A stretch of 47,874 nucleotides of DNA from Bathymodiolus heckerae thiotrophic gill symbiont (GCF_900180345.1 NZ_FXLV01000003.1:1-47874), one strand, 5' to 3'; numbered from the stretch's first letter, positions 25,783 to 36,583 are shown. The notes: generated by a model not told the origin, from the letters alone. Program-made: numbers and translations.

Positions 25783-26874
25783 CTAGCCCAAAGTGTCATT
25801 TAATTCGCTAAGCTGGCTGGTTTGTTGTTCAACAATTAACGGCTCAATTACGGATTCTAAATCGCCTTCCATCACTTCAGCTAATTTGTAAAGGGTTAAG
25901 TTAATGCGGTGATCAGTGATGCGTCCTTGGGGGTAATTATAGGTGCGAATGCGTTGTGAGCGGTCACCGCTACCGACGAGCTCTTTGCGTGTTGAGGCTT
26001 GCTGTTGCTGTTGCTGTTGCTGTTGTGCGTCTAAGATGCGTGATGCTAATACTGATAGTGCTTGTGCTTTGTTTTTGTGTTGTGAGCGACCATCTTGGCA
26101 TTCCACCACAGTGTTGGTAGGGATATGCGTTACTCGAACGGCAGAATCAGTTTTATTCACATGCTGCCCTCCAGCACCACTTGCTCGGAAAGTATCAACA
26201 CGCACATCGCTCATATTGATGTTGATTTCCTCGATATTTGTGACTTCTGGCATAATGGCAACAGTGCAAGCAGAGGTGTGAACACGACCTTGTGATTCGG
26301 TTTCTGGCACGCGTTGCACACGATGTGCGCCTGATTCGAACTTGAGTTTTGAATACACATTTTCGCCACTAATTCTGGCAATAATCTCTTTAAACCCACC
26401 GTGTTCGCCAATATTGGCGCTCATTATTTCCATTTGCCATTTTTGTTTCTCAACATAGCGAGAATACATTCTGAATAAATCACCTGAGAAGATAGAAGCC
26501 TCATCACCGCCTGTACCCGCTCGAATTTCAATAATAATATTGCGTGAATCGTTCGGGTCTTTTGGCAGCAGCGCTTTCTTTAATTCTAAATCAAGTTGCT
26601 CTAGTATTCCCTTACCTTGTATGATTTCTTCTTTTGCCATAGCACGCATTTCATTGTCATCTTCAAGCAACATTGCCTCAGCATCCTCAATGTCGTGTTG
26701 CGCACTCAAATATTGCGAAAATTGTTCATTAACGGGAGTAAGTTGGGCGTGCTCAATAGAAAGTTCACGAAATTTGTTTTGGTTTGAGGCGATTTCGGGG
26801 TCGCTCAGCATTGCACCGACTTCTTCAAGTCGCATAGAGAGTTGTTCGAGCTTGGTTATGATGGAGGCATTCAT
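25783..26874 (-). CDS. prfA: Peptide chain release factor 1, with poly-glutamine tract
   Basis: Releases finished proteins at UAA and UAG. The GGQ motif is in [20 protein letters not shown]. The codon-recognition PxT motif reads PET ([12 protein letters not shown]) rather than PAT/PVT. The length of 363 residues is normal. An unusual run of nine glutamines (alternating CAA and CAG, 25998-26024) follows RILDA, in a helix before [14 protein letters not shown]. It overlaps hemA by 4 bp, a conserved gene pair, though followed here by znuB in convergent orientation rather than prmC. Confidence 0.97.
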   Translation of the reverse strand: MNASIITKLEQLSMRLEEVGAMLSDPEIASNQNKFRELSIEHAQLTPVNEQFSQYLSAQHDIEDAEAMLLEDDNEMRAMAKEEIIQGKGILEQLDLELKKALLPKDPNDSRNIIIEIRAGTGGDEASIFSGDLFRMYSRYVEKQKWQMEIMSANIGEHGGFKEIIARISGENVYSKLKFESGAHRVQRVPETESQGRVHTSACTVAIMPEVTNIEEININMSDVRVDTFRASGAGGQHVNKTDSAVRVTHIPTNTVVECQDGRSQHKNKAQALSVLASRILDAQQQQQQQQQASTRKELVGSGDRSQRIRTYNYPQGRITDHRINLTLYKLAEVMEGDLESVIEPLIVEQQTSQLSELNDTLG

Positions 26875-28130
26875 AATTTTTTATTAGAGTTTGTTGGTAC
26901 ACAACCCTTGCACTGAGCGAGTTGCTTCATATTTACTTGTTTAATATTACCAAACGGTGTGTGCAATAATTTGTTGGTAAGCTGGTCGGCTAATTGACTA
27001 ATAATCGTTGTTGCGTCGCCTCCATTGTTGAGTTTTTTAAGTGCCACTTTAACGCTTTCCTCTTTAATTTTATAGGCATTTTTTCTATAAGTTTGCACCA
27101 CTTTTTCGTTAGGCAATGTTGCCACCCAGTCTGTAAATTTTGTGTTTTGACTGGTGATAATTTCTTCAGCCAGTGTTTTCTCTCTTTGTCTATTGTTAAT
27201 GTTGTTATCCACCACTTGCTGTAAATCATCAATGGTGTATAAAAACACATCATCAAGTTGTGCAACTTCTGGCTCAATATCCCTAGGAACGGCAATATCG
27301 AGCATAAATATTGGCTTGTGTTTACGCAATTTGAGTGCGCTTTCAATTAGCCCCTTGCCGATAATTGGCACGCTGGCAGCGGTGGAAGAAATAATAATAT
27401 CCGCCTCATGTACCACCAGTGAAAATTGCTTTAAGCTGATGGATTCTGCATTATACAAATCAGCAATTTTCTTGGCATTTTCAACAGTGCGATTGGCAAC
27501 AATCATTCTATTAACGCCTTTTTGATTCAGGTGCTGGGCACATAGTTCGATCGTCTCGCCCGCACCAATTAGCATCACCGTTTGCTCAGATAAATTAGCA
27601 AAAATCTTTTCGCCGAGTTTGACTGCACAATAAGCCACCGAAACTGCTGATGAGCCGATTTCTGTATCAGTCCTGACTTTTTTAGCAGTTGAAAAAGCGT
27701 GTTGAAACAGCTTTTCTAACAATTTATTCAGTGTATTAGCCTCTTTGGCGGCGTGATAAGCATCTTTAAGTTGTCCTAAGATTTGTGGCTCACCCAGCAC
27801 TAAAGAATCCAGCCCTGTTGCCACACGGCAGATGTGATTAAGTGCATCATCGCCCTCAAAATAAAGCAGATAAGGGTCTAATTCTGCAATATCCATATTG
27901 TGGGCGTTAGCCAGATATTCTCCCAGTGTTCGTTGAGCATTGCGACTCTCGACAATGGCGTATACCTCAGAGCGATTACAAGTGGAAAGAATGGCGCAGG
28001 CTTTAACCCCTTTGGTCTTGTTGAATTGTTTCAATTCATTTGACAATTTATTCGGTGTAAACGCAACTTTTTCACGCACGGCAATGGGCGCAAGTTGATG
28101 ATTAACACTTAAAATTGCAATACAGGGCAT
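26871..28130 (-). CDS. hemA: Glutamyl-tRNA reductase
   Basis: First committed step of haem synthesis in the C5 pathway: reduces Glu-tRNA to glutamate-1-semialdehyde. The catalytic cysteine is in [13 protein letters not shown]. The NADPH-binding segment is [18 protein letters not shown]. The dimerisation domain is C-terminal. The length of 419 residues is normal. It is translationally coupled to prfA and divergent from lolB, as in many gammaproteobacteria. Confidence 0.97.
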   Translation of the reverse strand: MPCIAILSVNHQLAPIAVREKVAFTPNKLSNELKQFNKTKGVKACAILSTCNRSEVYAIVESRNAQRTLGEYLANAHNMDIAELDPYLLYFEGDDALNHICRVATGLDSLVLGEPQILGQLKDAYHAAKEANTLNKLLEKLFQHAFSTAKKVRTDTEIGSSAVSVAYCAVKLGEKIFANLSEQTVMLIGAGETIELCAQHLNQKGVNRMIVANRTVENAKKIADLYNAESISLKQFSLVVHEADIIISSTAASVPIIGKGLIESALKLRKHKPIFMLDIAVPRDIEPEVAQLDDVFLYTIDDLQQVVDNNINNRQREKTLAEEIITSQNTKFTDWVATLPNEKVVQTYRKNAYKIKEESVKVALKKLNNGGDATTIISQLADQLTNKLLHTPFGNIKQVNMKQLAQCKGCVPTNSNKKL

Positions 28131-28200
28131 TTAAAAATGGTAAAAAATTAAACGCTTGATTATACCCTAAGGGACTTGTTTGCCATTACAATAGGCGACT

Positions 28201-28710
28201 ATGAAAATACTTATATTATTGCTACTCATCTCGTTTTTATCTGCTTGTTCGACAATGCCTGAACGACCCAAACAAGTTCTTTATTCGAGTAGCGTGCCAA
28301 AGGCATGGAAGATAGAAGGGCGCATTAGTGCGACAAATAATGAGGGAACCAAAATAGCAGGTTTTGTGCTCAATCGCCAAAATGGGCATTATCAATTAAC
28401 ACTAACAGAATCGTCTGGGTTTGGACAAATGCAAGTAAGACAAACTGAGCAAGGTTTGTTGGTGGATGATGAATTAACAAAATTGTCTTTACAAGAATGG
28501 ATGATAAGTGAATTGGGCTGGTATTTTCCCATAAGTAAATTGGAAAATATTATCTTTAAACATGCAGAGGTAATTATGCAGGATTGGCAAGTTGAAGTTG
28601 ATAAATATCATATCATTAACGGGATTATTTATCCGAAAACCATTCGCCTTCAGCGCACACACCAAACAATCAAAATCAAATTACTTTTACAAGAAATTAA
28701 TCTAAAATAA
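28201..28710 (+). CDS. lolB: Outer-membrane lipoprotein receptor LolB
   Basis: A 169-residue lipoprotein (lipobox LSAC at about residues 13-16). It accepts lipoproteins from LolA and inserts them in the outer membrane. Family marks are WKIEGRISA, the SSGFGQMQVRQ segment with its exposed hydrophobic loop, and MISELGWYFPIS (usually LxGWxLP). It is shorter than the E. coli protein by about 35 residues. Divergent from hemA, 6 bp before ruvB. Confidence 0.88.
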   Translation: MKILILLLLISFLSACSTMPERPKQVLYSSSVPKAWKIEGRISATNNEGTKIAGFVLNRQNGHYQLTLTESSGFGQMQVRQTEQGLLVDDELTKLSLQEWMISELGWYFPISKLENIIFKHAEVIMQDWQVEVDKYHIINGIIYPKTIRLQRTHQTIKIKLLLQEINLK

Positions 28711-28716
28711 GCAAAT

Positions 28717-29745
28717 ATGATAGAAGAAGATTCCTTGGTTAGCGGACAAAGTCAAGACAACGAAGATATCGTTATGACATCAGTTCGCCCTGATTCTCTG
28801 TCTGAGTATATCGGGCAAAAAGATGTTAAATCTCAAATGTCATTGTTTATTAAAGCTGCCAAAAAACGAGGCGATGCACTGGATCATTGTTTGATTTATG
28901 GCCCGCCAGGATTGGGTAAAACCACATTGGCAAATGTGATTGCCAATCAAATGGGCGCAGGGTTTAAACAAAGCTCCGGTCCTGTGTTAGAACGCTCAGG
29001 CGATTTAGCGGCAATACTTACCAAGCTTGAACCGTACGATGTTTTGTTTATTGATGAAATTCATCGCCTAAATCCTGTGGTGGAAGAAATCTTGTATCCT
29101 GCGTTAGAGGATTTTAAACTCGATATTATGGTGGGTGAAGGTGTTGCTGCGCATTCTGTGCAATTGTCGTTGCCACCATTTACCCTGATTGGTGCGACCA
29201 CGCGTGCAGGTATGCTGACTTCGCCGTTAAGAGACAGGTTTGGTATTGTGCAGCGATTGCAGTTTTATGAAGTGGTAGATTTACAAAAAATTGTTAAGCG
29301 TTCTGCGGGTATTTTAGGCGTTCAAATAGAAGGTAAAGGCGCATTGGAGATTGCTAAACGCTCACGAGGTACACCTAGAATCGCCAATCGTCTATTGCGC
29401 CGAGTGCGTGATTTTGCCGATGTTAAAACCGACGGCATTGTCCATCAAGAAATTGCACAACAGGCGTTGACTGAATTAAAAGTGGATGAGTTAGGATTGG
29501 AGCAATTAGACAGGGAATATTTGTCAGTGATGACACAAAAATTTGGTGGTGGGCCGGTGGGCTTGGATACACTTTCAACAGCAATTGGTGAAGAACGAGG
29601 CACTTTGGAAGACATGGTTGAGCCGTATTTGATACAGCAAGGGTTCATTATGCGCACACCACGAGGCCGTAGTGCGACTAATTTGGCCTATGCACATTTA
29701 GGCTTAAAAAGCCCTGATTCAGCGATAGATTTATTCAATAAATAA
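28717..29745 (+). CDS. ruvB: Holliday junction helicase RuvB
   Basis: AAA+ motor of branch migration, acting with RuvA on Holliday junctions. Walker [10 protein letters not shown], Walker [10 protein letters not shown] and the sensor region [18 protein letters not shown] are intact. A C-terminal winged helix carries [10 protein letters not shown]. The length of 342 residues is typical. ruvA is not adjacent and ruvC is separate at 37127. It heads a long rightward operon with tolQRA. Confidence 0.97.
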   Translation: MIEEDSLVSGQSQDNEDIVMTSVRPDSLSEYIGQKDVKSQMSLFIKAAKKRGDALDHCLIYGPPGLGKTTLANVIANQMGAGFKQSSGPVLERSGDLAAILTKLEPYDVLFIDEIHRLNPVVEEILYPALEDFKLDIMVGEGVAAHSVQLSLPPFTLIGATTRAGMLTSPLRDRFGIVQRLQFYEVVDLQKIVKRSAGILGVQIEGKGALEIAKRSRGTPRIANRLLRRVRDFADVKTDGIVHQEIAQQALTELKVDELGLEQLDREYLSVMTQKFGGGPVGLDTLSTAIGEERGTLEDMVEPYLIQQGFIMRTPRGRSATNLAYAHLGLKSPDSAIDLFNK

Positions 29746-29760
29746 TTTTGGAGAAAAGTA

Positions 29761-30408
29761 ATGGACAATAGTATTAGTATTTTAGGTTTAATCACACAGG
29801 CTGGTTTGGTGGTGCAATTGGTAATGTTAATTTTGGTGATAATGAGTATTTATTCTTGGACCCTTATTTTATCTAAAAAGAAAATTTTGTTGGATTCTAA
29901 GAGTGATATTAAAAGATTTTCTCAGATTTTTTCAGCCACTAAGACATTAGACGAACTAAAGTCTCAGCTGCCAGCCAAGGGTGCAATGGCAAGTATTTTT
30001 GCCACGGGTTGTGAAGAGTTTACCCACTCAAATACGGGCAATAATCAGGCAAACGCCGAGCGTGCTTATCGTCTAATGAATACGACGGTGAATGATGAAG
30101 TTGAGCGTTTAGACAGTAATTTGAGTATTTTGGCAATGATTGCTTCTTCCAGCCCATATATTGGTTTATTCGGCACGGTGTGGGGTATTATGCACTCTTT
30201 TATTGGCTTGGCATCTATCAAACAAGCCAGTATCGCAGTGGTTGCACCCGGTATTGCGGAGGCGCTTATTGCCACTGCTTTTGGTTTGTTTGCTGCTATT
30301 CCAGCAACTATTGCTTATAATCGTCTAATGTCTCAAGTGGGGGAAATTGGCAATCAATACAGTGCCTTTATTGAAAAGATGTTTGTTATTTTCCAAAGAC
30401 AACGCTAA
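29761..30408 (+). CDS. tolQ: Tol-Pal proton channel subunit TolQ
   Basis: A 215-residue inner-membrane protein with three helices of the MotA/TolQ/ExbB family. The SSSPYIGLFGTVWGIMHSFI signature is in the second helix region and EALIATAFGLFAAIPATIAY in the third. It uses the proton gradient with TolR to energise TolA and outer-membrane constriction at division. GGAGAAAAG precedes the start. tolR follows at 6 bp. Confidence 0.95.
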   Translation: MDNSISILGLITQAGLVVQLVMLILVIMSIYSWTLILSKKKILLDSKSDIKRFSQIFSATKTLDELKSQLPAKGAMASIFATGCEEFTHSNTGNNQANAERAYRLMNTTVNDEVERLDSNLSILAMIASSSPYIGLFGTVWGIMHSFIGLASIKQASIAVVAPGIAEALIATAFGLFAAIPATIAYNRLMSQVGEIGNQYSAFIEKMFVIFQRQR

Positions 30409-30414
30409 ACAGCA

Positions 30415-30852
30415 ATGATTACCCTGCCAAAATACGCAAGAGCAAAGATAGAAGCAAACATTAATATCGTGCCGTATATTGATGTGATGTTGGTGTTGTT
30501 GGTGATTTTTATGATGACCACGCCGATTATTGAGCAGGGTATTGAGGTGGATTTACCCAGTGGTAATGCAAAAGCAGTTGACTTTACTGAACAACAGCCC
30601 AGTATTATCACCATCAATAAAAATGGTGAATATTTTATCAATTCTTTGGTGGATGAAGGTGGTTCACTTGAGCGTTTGTCAGCAGGAAAAATTGCCGCAC
30701 GAGTACAAGCCAGATTGCAAATTTTTCCAAAGATGAAGGTTTTTGTTAGAGGTGATAGAGAAGTTGCTTATGGTGCGGTAATTGCACTGATGGTTTTTTT
30801 ACAAAAAAACGGTGTTGAGAAGGTTGGCATTGTTACCGAGTCGGCAGAATGA
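30415..30852 (+). CDS. tolR: Tol-Pal subunit TolR
   Basis: A 145-residue ExbD/TolR protein with one N-terminal helix. NIVPYIDVMLVLLVIFMMT contains the proton-conducting aspartate. The periplasmic part ends in the usual GVEKVGIVTE. It overlaps tolA by an ATGA. Confidence 0.95.
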   Translation: MITLPKYARAKIEANINIVPYIDVMLVLLVIFMMTTPIIEQGIEVDLPSGNAKAVDFTEQQPSIITINKNGEYFINSLVDEGGSLERLSAGKIAARVQARLQIFPKMKVFVRGDREVAYGAVIALMVFLQKNGVEKVGIVTESAE

Positions 30853-31742
30853 ATATAGATTTTATCAAAAGAATTAAACTGCCTGCCATTGCGAAACGCC
30901 ATCCTGTGGCTTTTTCTGTTGCAGTAGTGCTACATATTATTGTATTTTTTGGGTTGTTTTTTTCTAATGTGCAACACTGGGAAGAGGTTCAAAAAAAGCC
31001 AACGACAAAAGCCGTGCCTAAGTTTATTCCTAAAACGGTAACAATTGATTTGAACGAGATTAAGAAAGAGCAGCAACGCTTGATTGACGGTCAAAAAAAG
31101 AAACAAAAAAAACTTAAACGAGAAGAAAGACGCTTAAGAGAGTTAGAGGATAAGCGTTACCAAAAGCAAAGAAAGATTAACAAACTCAAAGCCAAGGCTA
31201 AAAAAGAAAGGCAAGCCAGAGATTTAGCCGAGAAGAAAAGAAAAACAGCTGAGGAAAAAACCAAAATTGCGGAAAAGAAAAGGAAAACAGCTGAGGAAAA
31301 AGCCAAAATTGAGGAAAAGAAAAGGCAAGAGATTGAAAAAAAACGCCTAACTGAAAGCAAAAAATTTAAAGCAGAGCAGAAAAAACGAGCATCAACCCAG
31401 CAACAACAGTTAGCGGTGGATAAAAAGAGAAAAGACGCTCAGGAAAATATTCTCAACGAACTTAAGGTAAAATATACTAACCAAATTGCTGCCAGAGTGC
31501 GTGAGAATTGGCGTTATTCAGGTGCAAAAGATGAATGGGGCTGTGTGGTGAACATCTCACAAGACAATAACGGTAATGTTAAAGATGTTAAGTTAAAATC
31601 TTGCAATGTTGATAATAAAAGTAAAGAAAAATATTTTAAAAATGCCATTATAAGGGCAGTAAGAAAGGCTTCTCCGTTGCCAAGTGCACCAGATAAAAGT
31701 GTATTTGATCATGAAATAATATTCCATTTTAAGGTAAATTAA
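30849..31742 (+). CDS. tolA: Tol-Pal spanning protein TolA
   Basis: A 297-residue protein with an N-terminal membrane anchor (about residues 20-40) and a long charged helical domain (about 80-200). The latter is rich in EKKRKTAEEKAKI-type repeats. The C-terminal globular domain contains VRENWRYSGAKDEWGCVV with two cysteines. It transmits the TolQR motion across the periplasm. tolB and pal do not follow: the next genes are an Xre/MbcA-like ORF and minC. The helical repeats resemble those in the BamE-like protein at 23758. Confidence 0.92.
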   Translation: MNIDFIKRIKLPAIAKRHPVAFSVAVVLHIIVFFGLFFSNVQHWEEVQKKPTTKAVPKFIPKTVTIDLNEIKKEQQRLIDGQKKKQKKLKREERRLRELEDKRYQKQRKINKLKAKAKKERQARDLAEKKRKTAEEKTKIAEKKRKTAEEKAKIEEKKRQEIEKKRLTESKKFKAEQKKRASTQQQQLAVDKKRKDAQENILNELKVKYTNQIAARVRENWRYSGAKDEWGCVVNISQDNNGNVKDVKLKSCNVDNKSKEKYFKNAIIRAVRKASPLPSAPDKSVFDHEIIFHFKVN

Positions 31743-31759
31743 AAGCGTGTTTGAAAAAA

Positions 31760-32128
31760 ATGACTGAAGAACAAAAAAACCAACTAACCTTTCGTTTAAC
31801 GCAAGTAATGGAGGGCTGGAAATTGACAGACCAAGACCAAATCGCCTTATTGGGATTGTCGTTAAAGCCTAGGCACTTGTATTTATACAGAAGGGGCGAC
31901 AAGTCTTTTGATTTTGATGAGGTTTCAATTGAGCGGGCCAAGATGGTTTTAGGTATTCATGAATCTTTAGGCACAACTTATCCAACCAATCGTGAATATG
32001 CCGCTATTTGGCTGAAACGAGCAGTTAAAAAATTTAATCATAAAGCGCCGCTAGAGTTGATGTTAAGTGGAAATACAGGAATGAAGCGTGTTTGGCATTT
32101 CTTGGATTGCACGCAAGGTTGGAAGTAG
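31760..32128 (+). CDS. MbcA/ParS/Xre antitoxin-like protein (DUF2384-type), no toxin partner
   Basis: About 122 residues. The N-terminus looks like a helix-turn-helix (LTDQDQIALLGLSLKPRHLY). The C-terminal PLELMLSGNTGMKRVWHFLD fits the DUF2384 toxin-binding domain of MbcA/ParS/Xre antitoxins. The usual RES-domain toxin is not next to it; the neighbours are tolA and minC. It may be a domesticated regulator. An in-frame TTG at 31751 is possible, but ATG 31760 is more likely. Confidence 0.65.
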   Translation: MTEEQKNQLTFRLTQVMEGWKLTDQDQIALLGLSLKPRHLYLYRRGDKSFDFDEVSIERAKMVLGIHESLGTTYPTNREYAAIWLKRAVKKFNHKAPLELMLSGNTGMKRVWHFLDCTQGWK

Positions 32129-32131
32129 TAG

Positions 32132-32842
32132 ATGATGAAAAAAACCGATTTAATTGAGGTGGAAGTTCAAAATGAGGCGTTTTATACGCTTAAAGTATTG
32201 AGTAAAAATACGGATGAATTGTTTGATGAGATTGCTGATTTATCAACCAGTAATAAGGGGAAGTTCCAGCACGCACCAGTTATTTTAGAGATTGAAAACA
32301 AGCATTTTCAAGCCAACGAGTTGGCAGTATTGATAGAGATATTAACCCAAAACAATATGGTAGTGATTGGTATTCGTTCACAGGTACAGGAATTGATTGA
32401 TTTTGCCAGATTTTCAGGTTTGGCAGTATTTGATAAATCAATCAGTGCCTTAAAGAACCCAGAAACAACCAAACCAAGCAAGAAAAAAGACCCTACGCCT
32501 GAGAGAGAATACCGCCTACCTAAAATTGTTGTGGGCGAGGTTGCATCGGCACAGCAGGTATTTGCCAAAGACAGTGATTTGGTGTTGTTAGGTGTAGTTA
32601 AGGTTGATGGAGAGGTTATTGCACATGGCTCTGTTTCTTCTTATAGAGAGATGCAGGGCAAGGTGTTTGCAGGCATTGATGGCGATGAAAAGGCCACGAT
32701 TTTTGTCCATTCTTTTGATGCGCAGTTGGTTTCTATTGCTGGTATTTATAAGCGGTTTGATGTTGTGCCAGCCAAACTACAATTGCATTCGGTCATGATT
32801 GACTTAAAAGAGGGAAAATTAAGGTTTCAAATCATTAAATAA
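32132..32842 (+). CDS. minC: Septum-site inhibitor MinC
   Basis: A 236-residue inhibitor of FtsZ polymerisation. The N-terminal domain (1-105) is followed by a lysine/proline linker ([20 protein letters not shown]). The C-terminal beta-helix domain contains [20 protein letters not shown] and [20 protein letters not shown]. The length is normal. minD and minE are not in the window, which is unusual because minCDE normally form one operon. It is 1 bp from glyS. Confidence 0.88.
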   Translation: MMKKTDLIEVEVQNEAFYTLKVLSKNTDELFDEIADLSTSNKGKFQHAPVILEIENKHFQANELAVLIEILTQNNMVVIGIRSQVQELIDFARFSGLAVFDKSISALKNPETTKPSKKKDPTPEREYRLPKIVVGEVASAQQVFAKDSDLVLLGVVKVDGEVIAHGSVSSYREMQGKVFAGIDGDEKATIFVHSFDAQLVSIAGIYKRFDVVPAKLQLHSVMIDLKEGKLRFQIIK

Positions 32843-32843
32843 T

Positions 32844-34880
32844 ATGAATACACAAGATTTTTTATTAGAGTTAGGCACAGAAGAGTTGCCACCTAAGTTA
32901 TTAAAACAACTCTCAAATGACCTAAGTAGTAATTTGACTAAGCAATTTTCTGAGTTAAATTTATCTTTTAGTGAGGTGGAGGCTTTTGCCACCCCAAGGC
33001 GTTTGGCAGTTTTGGTGTATGATTTACAATGCCAGCAAGATGACCAAGTTATTGAACGCAAAGGTCCAGCAGTGAATGCGCCTGAGCAGGCGGTGGCAGG
33101 GTTTGCAAAATCTTGCGGTGTGGAGGCAAGCGCCTTGGAGAAAAAAGCGCTTGGCAAAATAGATTATTTCTTTTTTAGTCAAGATAAAAAAGGCTTAAAA
33201 ACGCAAGATTTATTGGCAGAAGTGGTTGATACTGCAATTAAAAAAATACCAATTACCCGAGCAATGCGTTGGAGCGATTTGGATTTTAACTTTGTGCGTC
33301 CCGTGCATTGGCTAATTATGATGCTTGGTAGTGATGTCGTAGAGGCGAACATTATGGGGCTTGCTAGTGGTAATACTACCCGAGGATTGCGTTTTACAGG
33401 TGCACAAGAATTCAGCATTAATCATGCCAAGGATTACCAAAAAACTTTACTTGATAAGGCGCAAATTGAAGTGGATTTTGAAGTGCGCAAACAAATCATT
33501 CGCCAGCAAGTTATGCAAGAAGCCAGTAAGAAAGGCGCAACTGCCGTTATTGACGAATCTTTATTAGACGAAGTGTGCGCCTTGGTTGAATATCCTTGTG
33601 CGTTCTCTGGCGTGTTCGATAAAAGATTTTTACAAGTACCAGAAGAAGCATTGATTTCAGCAATGAAATCACACCAAAAATATTTTCATATGGTGGACGA
33701 TAATGCTAAATTATTACCTGCTTTTATCTCGGTTGCGAATATTAAATCCAGTGATTTATCCGTGATTATTGATGGTAACGAGCGAGTGATTCGCCCTCGA
33801 TTAACCGATTCTGAGTTTTTTTGGGAGCAAGATAAAGCCACTTCTTTAGTATCCAGACTTGCAAAATTAGACAGCGTTTTATTTATGAAATCACTCGGTT
33901 CAATGGGCAACAAAGCCAAACGCATTGAATTACTTGCCACTTATATTGCAGGTGTTATTGGCGCAAATAAAACGCATAGTGCTCGTGCAGGGCTGCTGGC
34001 AAAAACAGATTTAATCACCGATATGGTAGGCGAGTTTGCTGATTTACAAGGGGTAATGGGTGGTTATTACGCCAAAAATGATGGCGAAGATTTGGCAGTT
34101 TCCACTGCAATTAGCGAGCATTATCACCCCAGATTTGCAGGTGACACATTGCCTTCTACAAAAGAGGGCTTGTGTGTTGCTATTGCTGATAAATTAGACA
34201 CAATTACTGGTATTTATGGCATTGGACAAGGTCCAACAGGCTCAAAAGACCCTTACGCTCTAAGAAGAATGGCGCTGGGGTTATTAAGAATGATGGTGGA
34301 GGGCGAACTTAAACTTGATTTAAAAACCCTAATTAAGCACTCGCTTGAATTACACAGTTCTGAGGTTAATATCGACAGTGCAGATGATATTTATAAATTT
34401 ATGATGGATCGTTTGCGTGCTTATTATAAGGAGAAAAAAGTTAGTGGCAAAGCCTTTGAGGCGGTATTAGCAGTGCGTCCTGAGTCGCCTTATGATTTCC
34501 ATCTTCGTGTTGAGGCGCTTAACAACTTTACTCAAGACAAGGCGTCAGAGAGTTTGATTGAGGCAAATAAACGCATTGCCAATATTTTAAAAGACCAGAG
34601 CAATCTTTCTGTTGAAGTTGATAGCTCAATATTACTTGAAGATGCCGAAAAGGCACTATATAAAGCTACCGATGCGATAGCAAAACGCCTAACTTCATCA
34701 ACGGATTACACTGGCAATATGCACGAGTTGATTGCACTCAAAGATACGATTGATACTTTTTTTAACGAAGTTATGGTTAATACAGATGATAGCCACTTAA
34801 AGCAAGCGCGCTTGAATCTTATTAACTGGGTGCGTTCATTATTTTTATCAGTAGCTGATGTGTCGTATCTAAGTTCGTGA
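32844..34880 (+). CDS. glyS: Glycyl-tRNA synthetase beta subunit
   Basis: A 678-residue beta subunit, needed with GlyQ for tRNA-Gly charging. It begins [19 protein letters not shown]. An HD-like segment and the C-terminal DALR-type anticodon-binding domain follow. The length is near the usual 690. It is unlinked from glyQ (17561, opposite strand). The end overlaps dtd by GTGA. Confidence 0.96.
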   Translation: MNTQDFLLELGTEELPPKLLKQLSNDLSSNLTKQFSELNLSFSEVEAFATPRRLAVLVYDLQCQQDDQVIERKGPAVNAPEQAVAGFAKSCGVEASALEKKALGKIDYFFFSQDKKGLKTQDLLAEVVDTAIKKIPITRAMRWSDLDFNFVRPVHWLIMMLGSDVVEANIMGLASGNTTRGLRFTGAQEFSINHAKDYQKTLLDKAQIEVDFEVRKQIIRQQVMQEASKKGATAVIDESLLDEVCALVEYPCAFSGVFDKRFLQVPEEALISAMKSHQKYFHMVDDNAKLLPAFISVANIKSSDLSVIIDGNERVIRPRLTDSEFFWEQDKATSLVSRLAKLDSVLFMKSLGSMGNKAKRIELLATYIAGVIGANKTHSARAGLLAKTDLITDMVGEFADLQGVMGGYYAKNDGEDLAVSTAISEHYHPRFAGDTLPSTKEGLCVAIADKLDTITGIYGIGQGPTGSKDPYALRRMALGLLRMMVEGELKLDLKTLIKHSLELHSSEVNIDSADDIYKFMMDRLRAYYKEKKVSGKAFEAVLAVRPESPYDFHLRVEALNNFTQDKASESLIEANKRIANILKDQSNLSVEVDSSILLEDAEKALYKATDAIAKRLTSSTDYTGNMHELIALKDTIDTFFNEVMVNTDDSHLKQARLNLINWVRSLFLSVADVSYLSS

Positions 34881-35314
34881 AAGCCTTAATCCAGCGTGTT
34901 TCCAATGCTAAAGTTGAAATTGAGGGAAAAATAACAAGTGAAATTAATCAAGGGATTTTGGTTTTTTTAGGCATTGAAAAGGCAGACGAAAAACCTCAAG
35001 TTGATAAAATGATTAAAAAATTATTGGCTTACCGGGTGTTTTACGACAGTCAAGAAAAAATGAATTTATCACTTACTGATATTAATGGCGGGATGCTTTT
35101 GGTGTCTCAATTTACACTGGCAGCTGATACTAAATCAGGCACTCGTGCTGGTTTTTCAAGCGCCAAATCGCCCGCACCTGCCAAAGATTTATACGATTAT
35201 TTTTTAACTCAAATCAAGCAAGTGCATTCGCCAATTGCCAGCGGTATTTTTGGCGCTGATATGCAGGTGTCATTGACTAACGATGGTCCCGTTACTTTTT
35301 TACTGGAGTGTTAA
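34877..35314 (+). CDS. dtd: D-aminoacyl-tRNA deacylase
   Basis: A 145-residue enzyme that removes D-amino acids (and mischarged glycine) from tRNAs. It has the [20 protein letters not shown] active-site motif and the LTNDGPVTF (NxGPVT) motif. It starts at GTG, overlapping the glyS stop, so it is translationally coupled. Pairing with GlyRS makes sense for translation quality control. Confidence 0.95.
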   Translation: MKALIQRVSNAKVEIEGKITSEINQGILVFLGIEKADEKPQVDKMIKKLLAYRVFYDSQEKMNLSLTDINGGMLLVSQFTLAADTKSGTRAGFSSAKSPAPAKDLYDYFLTQIKQVHSPIASGIFGADMQVSLTNDGPVTFLLEC

Positions 35315-35319
35315 GCCAA

Positions 35320-35730
35320 ATGTTAGATTTTATTAACAGTTTACTTGTTGAATACGAGGAGTTGCTAGTAACAGTGGGTATTGTTTCGGCTGTTATTTTT
35401 GTTATCAGCCTGGTGTTAATGCCTTGGTTGTTAAGCAAAATTCCTGTTGATTATTTTATGCAAAGTAATCAACACAAGGCTGAAATTAAAGGTTTTGGTA
35501 GTTTACTGATTGCCATTATTAAAACAGGTATTGGACTGGTGCTATTATTGGCGGGTATTATTATGTTGGTTACCCCAGGTCAAGGCATTATTTCAATTTT
35601 GTTGGGTTTATTTTTAATGGAGTTTCCAGGTAAGCGTAAGCTAGAAATTAAATTTATTAATCACGACCCAACTTTTAAAACACTTAATTGGTTACGCTCT
35701 AAAACCAACCACTCTCCCTTTAATCGATAG
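35320..35730 (+). CDS. Two- to three-helix membrane protein, unknown function
   Basis: About 136 residues with membrane segments near residues 14-36 and 60-90. The second contains a glycine/proline motif (GIIMLVTPGQGIISILLGLF followed by LMEFPGKRKLE), as in PGPGW-type putative transmembrane proteins. A GTG at 35308 in the same frame would overlap dtd; I prefer ATG 35320. Function unknown. It sits in the operon between dtd and yffB. Confidence 0.6.
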   Translation: MLDFINSLLVEYEELLVTVGIVSAVIFVISLVLMPWLLSKIPVDYFMQSNQHKAEIKGFGSLLIAIIKTGIGLVLLLAGIIMLVTPGQGIISILLGLFLMEFPGKRKLEIKFINHDPTFKTLNWLRSKTNHSPFNR

Positions 35731-35737
35731 GATTCTT

Positions 35738-36067
35738 ATGATAAAAATGTATGGTATTAAAAACTGTGACAGCATTAAAAAGGCACAGAAATTTTTAACA
35801 GCACGGGGTGTTGATTTTGAATTTATTGATTTTCGTCAAACCCCAATTAGCGAGCAAACTTTGCAAAGCTTCGCTGATGGTGTGGGCTGGGATAAATTAA
35901 TTAATAAGCGCTCAACGACTTATCGAAATCTGAGTGATGACGAAAAACAAAACATCTCGTTAGCGTTGATATTAAAAAATCCAACGCTTATCAAACGCCC
36001 TGTTTTAGTAACAGAGAATGGTATTAAAATCGGGTTTAATGAAAAACTTTATCAGGATTTGATTTAG
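35738..36067 (+). CDS. yffB: ArsC/Spx-family reductase-like protein YffB
   Basis: A 109-residue thioredoxin-fold protein. MYGIKNCDSIKKAQKFL has a single cysteine (KNCDS), with the family's later NKRSTTYR and KRPVLVTENG motifs. YffB proteins look like glutathione-dependent reductases; the true substrate is uncertain. It ends by overlapping the convergent thioredoxin gene by 4 bp. Confidence 0.85.
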   Translation: MIKMYGIKNCDSIKKAQKFLTARGVDFEFIDFRQTPISEQTLQSFADGVGWDKLINKRSTTYRNLSDDEKQNISLALILKNPTLIKRPVLVTENGIKIGFNEKLYQDLI

Positions 36068-36432
36068 TCACCTGCTTTTTTTTTGGCAACTTCTTCACGC
36101 ACTTTGTTCATGTCTAATGTTTGTGCTTTTTTGATAACTGCCTCTAAATCAGCACCTGACATTGCTCCAGGTTGAGAGAAAATAGCAATCTGCTCTCTGA
36201 AAATCATCAAGGTTGGGATTGAGCGAATTTGAAAATTACCTGCTAATTCCTGCTCGTCTTCCGTGTTAATTTTTGCAAAAATGACCTTATCAAACTTTTC
36301 AGAAACTTCGTCGTAAGTAGGTGCAAACTGCTTACAAGGACCGCACCACGGCGCCCAAAAATCCAAGATAACAATGTCATTTTTTTGAATTGTGTTGTCA
36401 AAATTATCTTTGTTGAGTTCTAATACTGCCAT
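36064..36432 (-). CDS. Thioredoxin-family protein
   Basis: About 122 residues starting MAVLELNKDNFDN, with the classical active site WAPWCGPCKQF and the cis-proline in RSIPTLMIF. A charged C-terminal extension (DMNKVREEVAKKKAGD) is longer than in E. coli Trx. A general disulphide reductase role is likely. The frame is open to 36507, but the ATG at 36432 is the family start. Confidence 0.9.
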   Translation of the reverse strand: MAVLELNKDNFDNTIQKNDIVILDFWAPWCGPCKQFAPTYDEVSEKFDKVIFAKINTEDEQELAGNFQIRSIPTLMIFREQIAIFSQPGAMSGADLEAVIKKAQTLDMNKVREEVAKKKAGD

Positions 36433-36583
36433 GATTTTCTCTGATAAATAAAAAGTTATATTATATCTTAGACTTTTGTTTGCGCTAAGCAATAATATCC
36501 AATTCATCGTTTGTTATTATGGGATATTGACCCAAGACTAAAGTCGCATTATAATGAAAGCATATGAACACAATAGAACGATA

